A DNA stretch of 64,000 nt from Meiothermus sp. (GCF_025056915.1 NZ_JANWVH010000001.1:62001-126000); one strand, 5' to 3'. Positions 17,902 to 27,066 are shown, counted from the stretch's first letter. Numbers and translations: made by a program. Notes: generated by a model not told the origin, from the letters alone.

Positions 17902-18364
17902 CAGAACAACGGACAAAGCGGCGGGCTGTGCGAGTAGCCATCCAGGACAGTTGTAAAAAACTGCCTGACGTCCGGTCGTGCAAGGTTTCGTGGCAAAAGA
18001 CCACCATGACCGGGCCGGATGCCCAAACTCGAGCGACTTACTCCAATCGGCGAAGCGAACGGCCCGTTCGCGGTTGAGTCGTCCCTCAACCTCCCGTATT
18101 CCCTGCTCCTTGGCCAACTGGAAAGCCGGCCTTGCTGGCTCCACAGACCAGGCGAGACAGGCTCGACCTCTACGAAAAGCAGTGGGGTATAGTTGAATAC
18201 ACCGGCTTGTTGGGGTTGTTTGGCTATCGGGTCTGGCGCTTGTGTGGCCAGAAGGTTGCGCACCAAACAGGCATGGGGTTCTGCGCCTGGCCGGTTGGAC
18301 ACCACCCTGCACTGAGATGCTGGTGAGACGCAGGGGGCCAATACTCAGGCCCAGGAGGCCAGCA
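17902..18364. other. Intergenic region without a supportable gene
   Basis: This 463-base region is open in several frames on both strands, but no product is recognisable. The minus-strand frame around 17990-18130 has a more protein-like composition (KEQGIREVEGRLNRERAVRF) and could be a decayed gene fragment; this is weak. AGGAGG at 18353-18358 belongs to the following gene. Confidence 0.35.
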
Positions 18365-19282
18365 ATGAAGCATTTCAAACAGGCGTTGTGGGCTGCGTGG
18401 GTGGTTTGTGGAATGGCGGCGGGGCAGGTCGAGCTGAGGCCCAATCAGCAATATCAAGGCGGTGCCCAGGTTATCTCCTCTACGCTCGGAATTCGTTTTA
18501 CCCTGCCCAAAGGCTGGTTAGGTGCCTTCAGAGAAGAGGGTGGGCAGGCTGTGCTGGTGCTGGGTTCCAACAGTGTGGAGGGCGTTGGCCTGGTGATTTT
18601 TATAAAAGACCAGACCCCCGCCCAGGTGGTGGCCGCCCTGAACGAAGCGCAAGACCTGGGGGCCGGAGTGGTGCTGGAACTGGTGGGCTCGGTCAGGACG
18701 CAAGGCTCGAGGGTGACGGCCCGCTACCTCAACAGCCAGTATGTGGGGCGGGCGCTGGCTTTGCTGGGCTCGAGAAACCACGTGGTCTATTTCTACGCCG
18801 GCCCCCAAAAGAACGAGGCCCTCTACGGGCAACTGTTGGAGGGGCTTGCAGGCTCCACCAAGTTTCAGGCTCCCGTGGCGGCACGGCCCCAGCCCGCACC
18901 TCCGGCCCCTACCGGAGTGACGCGACAGTGGACGCAGCTCTTGGCCGGCAAGATGCTCAAGTATTTCTCCAGCTACAACTCGGGCGGTGGGGGCGGGGGT
19001 ATTTCCGAACAGCGCACCCTGCACCTGTGCTCCGACGGTAGCTTCGCCTACCTCGACGAAAGCCTCACCACCATCAACGTACCCGGCGCGTCGGCCTCGA
19101 GCGGGGGCAATGGTCGGGTTCTGGGACGCTGGCGCATCGAGTCGGCCACCCCAAACAGCGCGGTATTGCTGCTCAATGTGGACGGGGGTGGGGTCGAGCG
19201 ATTGCGGGTCGAATACGAGGGCGATAAGACTTTTCTCAACGGACAGCGCTGGTTTCGTGTCGAGAGCGATGTCTGCCGCTGA
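18365..19282 (+). CDS. Exported protein of unknown function
   Basis: A 305-residue protein with a signal peptide (MKHFKQALWAAWVVCGMAAGQ). The mature N-terminal half resembles a surface-exposed alpha/beta domain (TLGIRFTLPKGWLGAF onward). A Pro/Ala linker (QPAPPAPTG) and a poly-Gly stretch (SGGGGGG) separate it from a C-terminal beta-rich domain with two Cys (LHLCSDGSFAYL and the C-terminal DVCR), which could form a disulfide. The C-terminal part looks like the lipocalin-like or WD-type stress-domain proteins seen next to peptidases, but I cannot name the family. ATG 18365 follows AGGAGG by six bases, which overrules the longer ORF. Confidence 0.8.
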   Translation: MKHFKQALWAAWVVCGMAAGQVELRPNQQYQGGAQVISSTLGIRFTLPKGWLGAFREEGGQAVLVLGSNSVEGVGLVIFIKDQTPAQVVAALNEAQDLGAGVVLELVGSVRTQGSRVTARYLNSQYVGRALALLGSRNHVVYFYAGPQKNEALYGQLLEGLAGSTKFQAPVAARPQPAPPAPTGVTRQWTQLLAGKMLKYFSSYNSGGGGGGISEQRTLHLCSDGSFAYLDESLTTINVPGASASSGGNGRVLGRWRIESATPNSAVLLLNVDGGGVERLRVEYEGDKTFLNGQRWFRVESDVCR

Positions 19283-19458
19283 AAGGCTCTGCTTTTCGCA
19301 CATACCCCACCCAGAGGTGGAAAATCTGGCTTCAGAGCTGCTGGGTGGCTTGCCGTCGGCCAGGGTGGGGCCTGCTCGTTATCTCCGGACGTTATGCCAT
19401 CGTTTCGCAGCCGAGTGGGTTCAGGAGGAGTGGTAACGATTTGAAGGATTAATTCCCG

Positions 19459-21399
19459 ATGGTTGCGGCTCCTTCCTCTTCACGCCGCGGTTATGAGCGC
19501 TTGCATAAAGTGTTACAAAAGCGATGTGACCGCCGCATGAGACCCCCCAAGACCGCCCCTGCCGAAATCCTGGATCGCTTCACGCAGGAAGTGCTGTATG
19601 GCGATGTGATTGGCAGCGCCAGTGACTGTGGAGCGGTGCGCCTGGGGATAGATGTAGAGGCCAAAATCTCGGTGGAGGACGGGGTTTTGCGCTTTGCCCC
19701 CCTGGACACGCCCGGTTGGGGCCGCCAAGGAATCGCCTATGGCCCCTTTGCCCGCAGGGCCGGACTGGCCTTTGGGGTTCTGATGCTGAATGGGCACAAC
19801 AACTCCCAAACCGTACCCCCCGGCGCCCTGCCGCCACCCCTGGTCGGCGGCCAGGCGGGTGAAACCCTCCGGATTCCCTTCAAGGCGCATTTTTTCCCCC
19901 AGACCCTGCGGGAAAATCTGGCGGTGGGCTGGTTTGACCAGCCGGTGCCAACCAACCCCCTCGAGTCCGGGCAGGCCCTGGTGATGCAGGGGCACCCCTG
20001 CCAGAATGGCCGGCTGTGTGCAGCGAAGGTGCGGGGTTTGCAGCACCTGCTCCTGGGCGTGCAAAACAACCCGATTTACCTGCTTTCGGTGCTGCGCGAG
20101 AAGGGGGTGGCTTTTTATGCGGGCTCGCTCGAGGGCAGCCGCCACCTGCCCGCCCTGCCCAGACTGCGGCCCCTGACCATAGACCCTTACAGCCTGACGG
20201 CAGGGGATTTGTACGCAGGGGTTCACCAGTCCATCCTGGGGGAGCGGGGGCACCGGGTTGACACCCGCGTCTATGGGGTGCGGGTCTTGCACATTCCGGC
20301 CTGGCACGCGCACGGCACGGCCTTGCTGGCCGACCCCCAGCCCCAACTGGGGCGCAAAGCGGCTCATGGCGGGGTATGGCAGTTGCACGGCCCCGGCCTG
20401 ATGTTGCGTCCACAAGAAGCCGGTGGGCTGTTTCATGTGCGCCTGACCGCGCCCGCCAGCCTGATCTGGCGTTACCGCGACCCAGGGCATTTCCTGGCTC
20501 TGGAACTGAAAAATCAGGAAGTCCGCCTGCGCTTGCAGTATGGCCTTCAGCAGTATGTGCTGGCCGCAGAACCCTACCGCGGGGAGGCCCAGCAACCCCA
20601 CTGGGTGCAGGTTCTGGACGATGGAAAAGCCCTCATCGTTACCCTGGATGGACGGCCCCTCTTTTCCGAACACCCCATCTATGAGCATCGCCTGGCCGAC
20701 GAAGTCGGCGTAGGGCTGGTCGGGCAGGCTGCCGACCTCGAGGTGCATCCGCGTGAAGTGGTGTTGCCGCCCGAGCTGGACCTGGGTCAGCCCTGGCAGG
20801 CCAGGGGTCAGACAACGGTGTTTGCCCCCTACCTGAACCGTGCTGCGGAAGATCTGCTGATTTCCTGGGAACCCACCCTGGGACGTGGAAATCTAATGCC
20901 GGCGGAGGGGGGGGTTTGCATCGAAGCCGCTGGGGGAGAGCACTCCCTGTATACCATGCCCTGGGACAGCCCCAATCTGGCCGACCTGGAGGTCGAAATT
21001 CTTCCTCCTGGCCAGGCCAGAGGGCAAAACCAGCAAAGCCGGGCCGGGGTCTGTTTCTGGCAGGATGCCCGGCATCATCTGCTGGTAACCCTGTGCCTCG
21101 ACGATAACGAAAGCTCGGTGACCGCTGTCCTGCGCTTTGCCGGCTACGAAGACCCCTTCGACCGGGTCTTTAGTCGAGTTCCCGATCTGCTTTACCACGG
21201 CGTACCGGTGCGTTTGCGGGTGGTTTGCGATGGAAGCCGGTTTCAAGCCTACCTCGACGACGAACCCGTCCTGTACCGGGCTCTAAACGACATCTACCCC
21301 GGTGCCGACCGCCTGCACATCCGGCGGGTGGGGCTTGCCCTGAGCGGTTACGGGAAAGATACCGGGAGCATTTTTCGCGCCTGGATTGCCCGAAAATAG
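19459..21399 (+). CDS. Large beta-rich protein of unknown function
   Basis: A 646-residue protein without signal peptide or membrane helix. I do not recognise the N-terminal half, which is rich in hydrophobic strands. Two later regions look like concanavalin-type jelly-roll (LamG/DUF1080-like) folds: about 325-425 (GVWQLHGPGLMLRP, then IWRYRDPGHFLALELKNQEVRLRLQY and VTLDGRPLFSEH) and about 490-640 (SPNLADLEVEILPPG, then VRLRVVCDGSRFQAYLDDEPV). This suggests carbohydrate or surface binding, but the absence of an export signal is odd. ATG 19459 has GAAGGA ten bases upstream; ATG 19537 is an alternative. The stop TAG is formed by the end of R1 copy E. Confidence 0.75.
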   Translation: MVAAPSSSRRGYERLHKVLQKRCDRRMRPPKTAPAEILDRFTQEVLYGDVIGSASDCGAVRLGIDVEAKISVEDGVLRFAPLDTPGWGRQGIAYGPFARRAGLAFGVLMLNGHNNSQTVPPGALPPPLVGGQAGETLRIPFKAHFFPQTLRENLAVGWFDQPVPTNPLESGQALVMQGHPCQNGRLCAAKVRGLQHLLLGVQNNPIYLLSVLREKGVAFYAGSLEGSRHLPALPRLRPLTIDPYSLTAGDLYAGVHQSILGERGHRVDTRVYGVRVLHIPAWHAHGTALLADPQPQLGRKAAHGGVWQLHGPGLMLRPQEAGGLFHVRLTAPASLIWRYRDPGHFLALELKNQEVRLRLQYGLQQYVLAAEPYRGEAQQPHWVQVLDDGKALIVTLDGRPLFSEHPIYEHRLADEVGVGLVGQAADLEVHPREVVLPPELDLGQPWQARGQTTVFAPYLNRAAEDLLISWEPTLGRGNLMPAEGGVCIEAAGGEHSLYTMPWDSPNLADLEVEILPPGQARGQNQQSRAGVCFWQDARHHLLVTLCLDDNESSVTAVLRFAGYEDPFDRVFSRVPDLLYHGVPVRLRVVCDGSRFQAYLDDEPVLYRALNDIYPGADRLHIRRVGLALSGYGKDTGSIFRAWIARK

Positions 21400-21557
21400 A
21401 GCGCTCTTTCCATATCAGGCGCCAATTGAGCTCGAGGAAGCTTTGTCCTGAACAAAACCTTGTTGGCCTGGAAACTCGAAACCCAAGCACCCGTGGGCCA
21501 GGCCCGGCCCTGGCGCATTCTCGCTTTCGTAGGCGGCTGCATCTGTGCCGAGCGCGA
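21397..21557 (-). repeat. R1 element copy E (MITE-like, inverted, long variant)
   Basis: Read on the minus strand it starts CGCGCTCGGCACAGATGC, contains AAAGCGAGAATGCGCCAGGG (also seen beside copies A and F) and GGTTTTGTTCAGGA, and ends GGAAAGAGCGCTCTA. Its outer end is at the stop codon of the 646-residue gene. It lies between convergent genes. Confidence 0.65.
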
Positions 21558-21696
21558 TGGCTTGGCCTGCCCTCGAGTTTCGCCGGGGTATGGCCTGCCC
21601 GCAGGGCCCCTCGATTGAACAACCTGTTCCTGGGCTTTCCACCCAAACGGACGGTTTTTCTGGACCAGGCGCCACCGACGGGGAACCCTCCATCAA

Positions 21697-22359
21697 TCAG
21701 AACCTGAACGAGAGCGAGAAGCTAAACGGCGTGGCCAGGCGGGGGACGGCCACATACTCGTCGGGGGGCAGCAGGAAGAGCGAAATCTCCGGTGCGAACA
21801 CAAACCGCCCTACCGGGATGCTGACCCCAATGCCAAAGCCAGGGTTCAGCCGCAAACCGCTGCACCGCAGGGGGGCGTTGCCCTGGCTCTGGCACTGCAC
21901 ATAGCTGTACACGCGGGGCCCCAGATAGCCCCGACCGGTTTCCAGGGGGATGGGCCAGAAATACCCTGCATCGAGGCCCACCCCGCCGCCACTCACGACT
22001 TCGGTGGTGTAGTTCATGCCGTCGTAGCGATAGGAGGTATAGGTTTCCCAGGCCACGCTAAAGGCGGCAGCCAGGCCCTCCTGAAGGTAGGAAGCCCGCG
22101 CAAAAGCCGAAGCACTCCCTCGAGGCGCCACAATCAGGTCGGCGCCCCAGGGCCCCTGGGTGTACTGGAACCCAAAACCCTCGGGGCCGCTGCGCAGGCC
22201 CAGGGCCGCTGCGCCCTCGGCGGCCTGAACCCGCGCGGCCAGAGGGGTGGATACAAACGGCACGAAACCGCTGCCGTAGCCAATCGCCCCCGGCGGGGCT
22301 ACGTTGGAGGGGGCGCAGGCACAAAGCAGGAGGAGTGCCGCGGGAATGAGGTTTTTCAT
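21697..22359 (-). CDS. Outer-membrane beta-barrel-like lipoprotein
   Basis: A 220-residue protein with a lipoprotein-type signal (MKNLIPAALLLLCACAPS, lipid on a Cys of CAC). The mature region is built of amphipathic Gly/aromatic strands (GAIGYGSGFVPFV, GVGLDAGYFWPIPL, PGFGIGVSIPVGRF) and ends SFSLSFRF, an aromatic C-terminus usual for outer-membrane barrels. There is a possible disulfide in QCQSQGNAPLRC. Function unknown. The start at 22359 is set by the signal peptide; the ORF track extends 59 residues upstream without support. It converges with the 646-residue gene across R1 copy E. Confidence 0.8.
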   Translation of the reverse strand: MKNLIPAALLLLCACAPSNVAPPGAIGYGSGFVPFVSTPLAARVQAAEGAAALGLRSGPEGFGFQYTQGPWGADLIVAPRGSASAFARASYLQEGLAAAFSVAWETYTSYRYDGMNYTTEVVSGGGVGLDAGYFWPIPLETGRGYLGPRVYSYVQCQSQGNAPLRCSGLRLNPGFGIGVSIPVGRFVFAPEISLFLLPPDEYVAVPRLATPFSFSLSFRF

Positions 22360-22545
22360 ACCCTTCCATCCTACCTGACCCGTGCGGTGCCAAATGCTCA
22401 AGTGGTCAGATCGCGCCTCCCGACCAGCCTTTCGCGTTGGGGCGTGATGTACCCTACCAACATGGGCGGCTGTACCGGATCTGCGTGGAAGGGCACTGGA
22501 TGCCCACAGGCGCTTGTCTGATGCCGCCAAATCCAAGAAGCATCC

Positions 22546-23415
22546 TCAAGGATGTTGTCCCAGACGCTGTTGATACGCCAAATCCTGCTGGTTCAGGTAG
22601 GCGTCCAGGTGCTTCTGGAATGCCTCCATCAGCGCTTTGGCATAGGGCCCCACCCGACCGCTGCCCACCGGCCTGTCCTCGATTTGGGTGATGGGCATGA
22701 CCTGCCGGGTGGCCCCGGTCAGGAGCACCTCGTCGGCGGAAAAAAGCTCCTCTAGGCTCAGGTTTCGTTCCTCAATGGGCAGCAGGGGCCTGGCGACCTG
22801 CAGCAGGTGCTTGCGGGTGATGCCCGGCAGGACGCCCTCCCGGGCGGTGAGGAGCACCCCGTTTTTGATGATGCAGAGGCTGCTGCGGCCCCCTTCCGAG
22901 ACCTGCTGCCCGTCGTGGTAGACCACCTCGGTGGCCCCCTCGGCCCGAACCCGCTTGGCGAGGCGCACCGCTACCAGGTAGTCGGTGGTTTTGGCCTCGG
23001 GCAGCTCGCGTTGGTTCTGGTGCAGGATGACCTTGCCTCCGCGCTCGTACAGGTGGGCGGGGGGCGGCGTGACCGCGATGGGGGTGATGACCAGGTTGGG
23101 CTTGCCGGGGGTAAAGGCATCCTCCGAGTAGCCGCCGGTCAGGAGCATCTGGATGCCGCCCTGCTCGAGGTCGTTCACCCAGATTAGCTCGTGGATAAAC
23201 TCGACCAGGGCCTTGCGGCCATAAGGAACCTCGAGTTCCAGAAGCCGGGCAGAGCGCTCAAAGCGCTCGAGGTGGTCTTCCAGAAAAACCGGAATTCCCC
23301 GCAAAATTCGGAAAAACTCAAACACCCCGTAGCCCCGCCGCAGGCCCAGGTCGGAAATGTGCAGGCTGGCGTGGTCGTGTTCGAGAATGGTTCCGTTGAT
23401 GAGGGCGTACTTCAT
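22546..23415 (-). CDS. Class IV aminotransferase (branched-chain / D-amino acid transaminase-like)
   Basis: A PLP-dependent fold-type IV enzyme of 289 residues, related to branched-chain aminotransferase, D-alanine aminotransferase and aminodeoxychorismate lyase. Lys142 in PEAKTTDYL is the expected Schiff-base lysine. Other signatures are SDLGLRRGYGVFEFFRI near the N-terminus, EVVYHDGQQVSEGGRSSLCIIKNGVLLT and LLTGATRQVMPITQIEDRPVG, which place it nearer to D-alanine/branched-chain transaminases than to the lyase. The amino-acid substrate cannot be settled from sequence. ATG 23415 begins the conserved MKYALINGTI. Divergent from the degenerate toxin locus. Confidence 0.9.
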   Translation of the reverse strand: MKYALINGTILEHDHASLHISDLGLRRGYGVFEFFRILRGIPVFLEDHLERFERSARLLELEVPYGRKALVEFIHELIWVNDLEQGGIQMLLTGGYSEDAFTPGKPNLVITPIAVTPPPAHLYERGGKVILHQNQRELPEAKTTDYLVAVRLAKRVRAEGATEVVYHDGQQVSEGGRSSLCIIKNGVLLTAREGVLPGITRKHLLQVARPLLPIEERNLSLEELFSADEVLLTGATRQVMPITQIEDRPVGSGRVGPYAKALMEAFQKHLDAYLNQQDLAYQQRLGQHP

Positions 23416-23467
23416 TTACTGCCATCCTACAAAAAAGTTTGATTTATTGTTCAGTAATAGGAGCTAT

Positions 23468-23644
23468 ATGCCGACTCTCGCCGCCAAAACAAAACGAGCT
23501 TCCAAGGTCACGAGCAGGGTAAAGAGAGATTCTACGTCGCTCTTTGGCAAGTTGCCGACCATGTCACCTACCGAAGCTCAACTCTCTGCACGAGCAACCG
23601 TAAAGAAGTACTCGAAGATTATTCATGCCCTTGCCAAGCTCTAA
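23468..23644 (+). CDS. Small basic protein, possible antitoxin of the Doc-like locus
   Basis: A 58-residue Lys/Arg/Ser/Thr-rich protein (MPTLAAKTKRASKVTSRVKR) whose 3' end overlaps a Doc-like toxin gene by 20 bases, the usual layout of antitoxin and toxin. It has no clear Phd/YefM domain, so the assignment rests on position. TAGGAG lies five bases before ATG 23468. The surrounding DNA is clearly more AT-rich than the rest of the window, which suggests acquisition by transfer. Confidence 0.5.
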   Translation: MPTLAAKTKRASKVTSRVKRDSTSLFGKLPTMSPTEAQLSARATVKKYSKIIHALAKL

Positions 23645-23990
23645 CAAAACCTATTGGTACCGGCATTGCGGTTATAGTTATCCCACCGTCGCATACGCAA
23701 GGATGTTGCACCAACAGGTGTTGGAGGAAGCGGGCGGCGTTCACGGCATCAAGGATGCGGGCCTGCTGGAAAGTGCCCTTCGCACACGATGCGTTCTGTT
23801 GGAAAGTGCGACTTGCACCCATTTTTTAGCGGCGGCGCTCGAGTTCTTCGTAAAAAACCAGACCTTTACCGAGGGGAACAAGCGATGGTTTGCGGTCAAG
23901 GCAGATACCAAAGGAAGGGCCACTACTTGCAATATAGTAGAAGTCGGTAGCGGTGATGATAATGCCCATGCTGGAGGCAGGGTATATTGA
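23625..23990 (+). pseudogene. Degenerate Doc/Fic-family toxin
   Basis: The first 87 residues match death-on-curing proteins: QQVLEEAGGVHGIKDAGLLESAL and ALEFFVKNQTFTEGNKR. The Fic signature is normally HxFxxGNKR; here the catalytic His is replaced by Gln (NQTFTEGNKR). After GNKR the conserved helix that should follow (TALAAALTFL-like) is gone and an unrelated tail takes over, so the 3' end is probably lost or frameshifted. Phosphotransfer by Doc (on EF-Tu) needs that His, so it is most likely inactive. It overlaps the small upstream gene and lies just before the AddA-like gene. Confidence 0.7.
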
Positions 23991-24057
23991 AGTGCCTGGC
24001 TTATATGTAGGCCATGGTTCATGGTTTTCAAATACGGTTGACGAAGGCCCATAACCC

Positions 24058-26829
24058 ATGAAAGTTCGCGTCGCCTCCGCCGGAACCGGCAAGACCGCCA
24101 GCCTGGTCTTGCGCTACCTGGAGCTGATTGCCTCTGGTACGCCGCTGCGCCGCATTGCGGGGGTGACCTTTACCCGCAAGGCCGCCGACGAACTGCGGGT
24201 GCGGGTGGGGCAGGCCCTCGAGGCGGTGTTGAGCCAGGGGCAGTACCTGGACTTTGTGCCCCCCGCGGGAAGCCAGGCGGCTTTCCGGGAGGCGGCCCTC
24301 GAGGTTGCCGGTGCGACCCTCAGCACCATTCACGGCTTCATGGCCCAGTGCCTGCGGCTGGCCGCCTCGGCCCTGCACCTCGACCCCGACTTCGCCATGC
24401 TGGGCGACTGGGAGGCTTTGGCCTGGTTCGAGGAGGAGTGGAACACCCTGCGCTACCTGGCCGCCGACCCCGCGCACCTTTTGCATGGGCGGGTCTCGGA
24501 CGGCCTGACCGAGCCCCTGCTTCACCTGTTTGCCCGGCGCTCCCTGGCCGAGGCCTTCGAGCCGGGTGAGGGAGAGGCCAACCAGGCTTTTCTAACGGTC
24601 TATCAGGCCGTCTACGCAGCCTACGAGGCCCGGCTGGGGGCCCGGCTGCTCTCGCCCTCGGAGCTGGAGCGCAAGGCCTTAGAACTCACCCGCCGCCCTG
24701 AGGCCCTGGGGCGGGTGCTGGAGCGGGTAGAGGTGCTATTAGTGGACGAGTTCCAGGACGTGAACCCGCTGCAAGGGGCCTTTTTCGAGGCCCTCGAGCA
24801 GGCCGGACTGGCCCTGGAGATTGTGGGCGACCCCAAGCAGTCCATCTACGCCTTCCGCGATGCCGAAATTGAGGTTTTTCGTCGGGCTTTGCGGGCGGGG
24901 GAGCGGTTGCCCCCGCTTGACCGCACCTACCGGCACAGCCAGACCCTGGTGCGCTTCCTGAACCGCCTGACCGAACACCTGGCCGCGCAGGGGCAGGGCT
25001 TCGGCCCGGAGGAGGCCCCGCCGGTGGAGGCAACCCGGCCCGAGCGGGGGCGGCTGGAGATTCACTGGCTCGAGGGCCAGCCGAACCTCGACGAGCTGCG
25101 CCGGCAGGAAGCCTGGGTACTGGCCCGGCGGCTACAGGATTTGTCGGCCCAGACCCGCTATGCCGATATGGCGGTGCTGGTGCGCTCCTATCAGAGCGTG
25201 CGCTTTCTGGAAGAGGCCTTTGCGGCGGCCCGGATTCCCTATGTGCTCCTGCAAGGGCGCGGCTACTACGAGCGGCAGGAGGTGCGCGACCTCTACCACG
25301 CCCTGCGGGCCGCCCTCGACCCGCGGGGGCTTTCGCTGGCGGTTTTTTTGCGCAGCCCCTTCGGCCAGCACACCGAAAGGGGGGTGCTGGAGCCCTTGAC
25401 GCTCGCGGAGATTGAGGAGGTGCTGCGCTCCAGCGAGCCCCTGCAAGCCCTGGAACGCCGCTGGCCCAGCCTGCACGAGCGCCTCCGCCTGATTCAGGCC
25501 GGGCTGCGCACCAAAGCCCCCCTCGAGGCCCTTAAGTACCTGATTCGCGAACCCTTGATGGCGGGCCGGGCCTACCACGACTTTCTGGAGCCCAGGGCCC
25601 GGGAGAACGTGGACGCTTTGCTCTTCTACTTTGCCCCGCGCCCGCCGCAGAGCCTCGAGGGCCTGCTGGAGCGGCTGGAGCTTCTCTCCCGCCAGGCCGA
25701 CGCCGGCGACGTGCCGCAGTCGGGCGAGGGGGTGCAAATCCTGACCGTCCACCGGGCCAAGGGGCTGGAGTGGCCCCTGGTGGCGGTGTTCGACTTAGGG
25801 CGCCGGAACACCCACCAGGAAAGGCCGCTCTACCTGGGCTTGCGCTCGGACGATGGCCCCCGCCTGACCCAGCAGGTGGCCCTGCCGGGCACCCCGCTCT
25901 TTGAGGCCTTCAAAGAGCGGGCGAAGGCCCTCGAGGAGGAGGAGAGCTACCGTCTTCTGTACGTGGCGGCCTCGAGGGCCCGCGATACCCTGCTCCTGAC
26001 CGGCAGCGTGAGCAAGGGCAGGCCCGAGGGCTGGGCCCGGGTGCTGGAGGCGCTTGGGCTGGGGCCTCACAGCAAGCCCTACGACCGGCCCGATTTCCTG
26101 CTCAAAACCTGGGGCCCCTTCCCCACGCCGCCCGCCCCCGCGCATAGCCCCTCTGAGCAGCCCCTCTCCTCGCCCTGGGTGAGTGCCCGGTTCGACCTCG
26201 AGCCCTTTCCACCGCTTTTCTCGCCCTCGGCCTACAAGCGCCTCGAGGCCGAACCCCTCCCGCTCCCCGACCCCGAGGAGGGCGAGGCCCTGCCGGGTCG
26301 GGCCCGGGCCATCGGGACGCTGGTCCACTACGCCATCGGGCAGAACTGGCAGCCCGACAACCCCGCGCACCTGGCCAACCTCGAGGCCCAGGAGGTAATG
26401 TTCCCCTACGGCCCCGACGAGCGGGCTGGCATCATGGAGGAGGTCAGGGCACTCCTGAATAGCTACCAGGGGCTTCTAGGCCCGGCACTCCCCTGGCCCC
26501 GCGACGAAGACTACCCCGAGTTTGCCGTGGCCCTGCCCATCGGCTCTACCGTCTGGCAGGGGGTGATAGACCGGCTCTACCGGGTGGGCGGGCAGTGGTA
26601 CCTGGAAGACTACAAGACCGACCAGGAGATGCAGCCCGAGCAGTATTACTTTCAGCTGGGGGTCTATCTGGCCACCCTTCGCCGGGCCTGGCAGGTCGAA
26701 CCCGAGGTGCGGCTGGTGTATCTGCGCCATGGCCAGGTAGTTCGGCTGGAGAAAGCGCTCCTGGAGGCCGCGCTCAGCGAAATCACACCTTCTGAACAGC
26801 CAATGATGTCCGCCAGGCCCGAGGTTTGA
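24058..26829 (+). CDS. UvrD/RecB-type helicase-nuclease (AddA-like)
   Basis: A 923-residue superfamily 1 helicase with a C-terminal PD-(D/E)XK nuclease, resembling AddA/RecB subunits that process DNA double-strand ends. Motif I SAGTGKTAS is at residues 7-15, Ia TFTRKAADELRVRV at 38-51, motif II VDEFQDVNP near 230, motif III VGDPKQSIYAFRDAE near 258, motif V VHRAKGLEWP near 563 and motif VI LLYVAASRARD near 636. The nuclease motif GVIDRLY with LEDYKTD is near 835-858. An AddB partner is not adjacent in this window. The start is the first ATG, giving the canonical N-terminal Walker A. Confidence 0.9.
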   Translation: MKVRVASAGTGKTASLVLRYLELIASGTPLRRIAGVTFTRKAADELRVRVGQALEAVLSQGQYLDFVPPAGSQAAFREAALEVAGATLSTIHGFMAQCLRLAASALHLDPDFAMLGDWEALAWFEEEWNTLRYLAADPAHLLHGRVSDGLTEPLLHLFARRSLAEAFEPGEGEANQAFLTVYQAVYAAYEARLGARLLSPSELERKALELTRRPEALGRVLERVEVLLVDEFQDVNPLQGAFFEALEQAGLALEIVGDPKQSIYAFRDAEIEVFRRALRAGERLPPLDRTYRHSQTLVRFLNRLTEHLAAQGQGFGPEEAPPVEATRPERGRLEIHWLEGQPNLDELRRQEAWVLARRLQDLSAQTRYADMAVLVRSYQSVRFLEEAFAAARIPYVLLQGRGYYERQEVRDLYHALRAALDPRGLSLAVFLRSPFGQHTERGVLEPLTLAEIEEVLRSSEPLQALERRWPSLHERLRLIQAGLRTKAPLEALKYLIREPLMAGRAYHDFLEPRARENVDALLFYFAPRPPQSLEGLLERLELLSRQADAGDVPQSGEGVQILTVHRAKGLEWPLVAVFDLGRRNTHQERPLYLGLRSDDGPRLTQQVALPGTPLFEAFKERAKALEEEESYRLLYVAASRARDTLLLTGSVSKGRPEGWARVLEALGLGPHSKPYDRPDFLLKTWGPFPTPPAPAHSPSEQPLSSPWVSARFDLEPFPPLFSPSAYKRLEAEPLPLPDPEEGEALPGRARAIGTLVHYAIGQNWQPDNPAHLANLEAQEVMFPYGPDERAGIMEEVRALLNSYQGLLGPALPWPRDEDYPEFAVALPIGSTVWQGVIDRLYRVGGQWYLEDYKTDQEMQPEQYYFQLGVYLATLRRAWQVEPEVRLVYLRHGQVVRLEKALLEAALSEITPSEQPMMSARPEV

Positions 26830-27066
26830 CCTGGCGCATCGGGTGCACTTCCGGCGGACGCCTTCGGCAAGCCCGTGGCAGTTTGTGGGCGCAAAGTCTT
26901 AGACCGTCGTTGCCCGAACACTTTGCAAACGTCAGCCGCCATGAGGCAAGGAAGCGGAGGTTAGGGAGGCGGGGCGGGTGCTAGCGCCGACTACCCATTC
27001 ACCCTGTGCCTCCTTGAAAGGGGCTCGTACGCCAGAGGCTTTGCTCAGTCCAACGGACGGCGGGTC

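Noticed and set aside
17905-18340. Minus-strand ORF with protein-like composition (KEQGIREVEGRLNRERAVRF)
   Set aside because: No family recognised, no start signal, and the frame does not continue sensibly; kept only as a possible gene relic.
19300-19436. Fragment HPEVENLASELLG...RYLR resembling the N-terminus of formamidopyrimidine-DNA glycosylase
   Set aside because: Too short and only a few residues match; it continues out of frame from the upstream gene.
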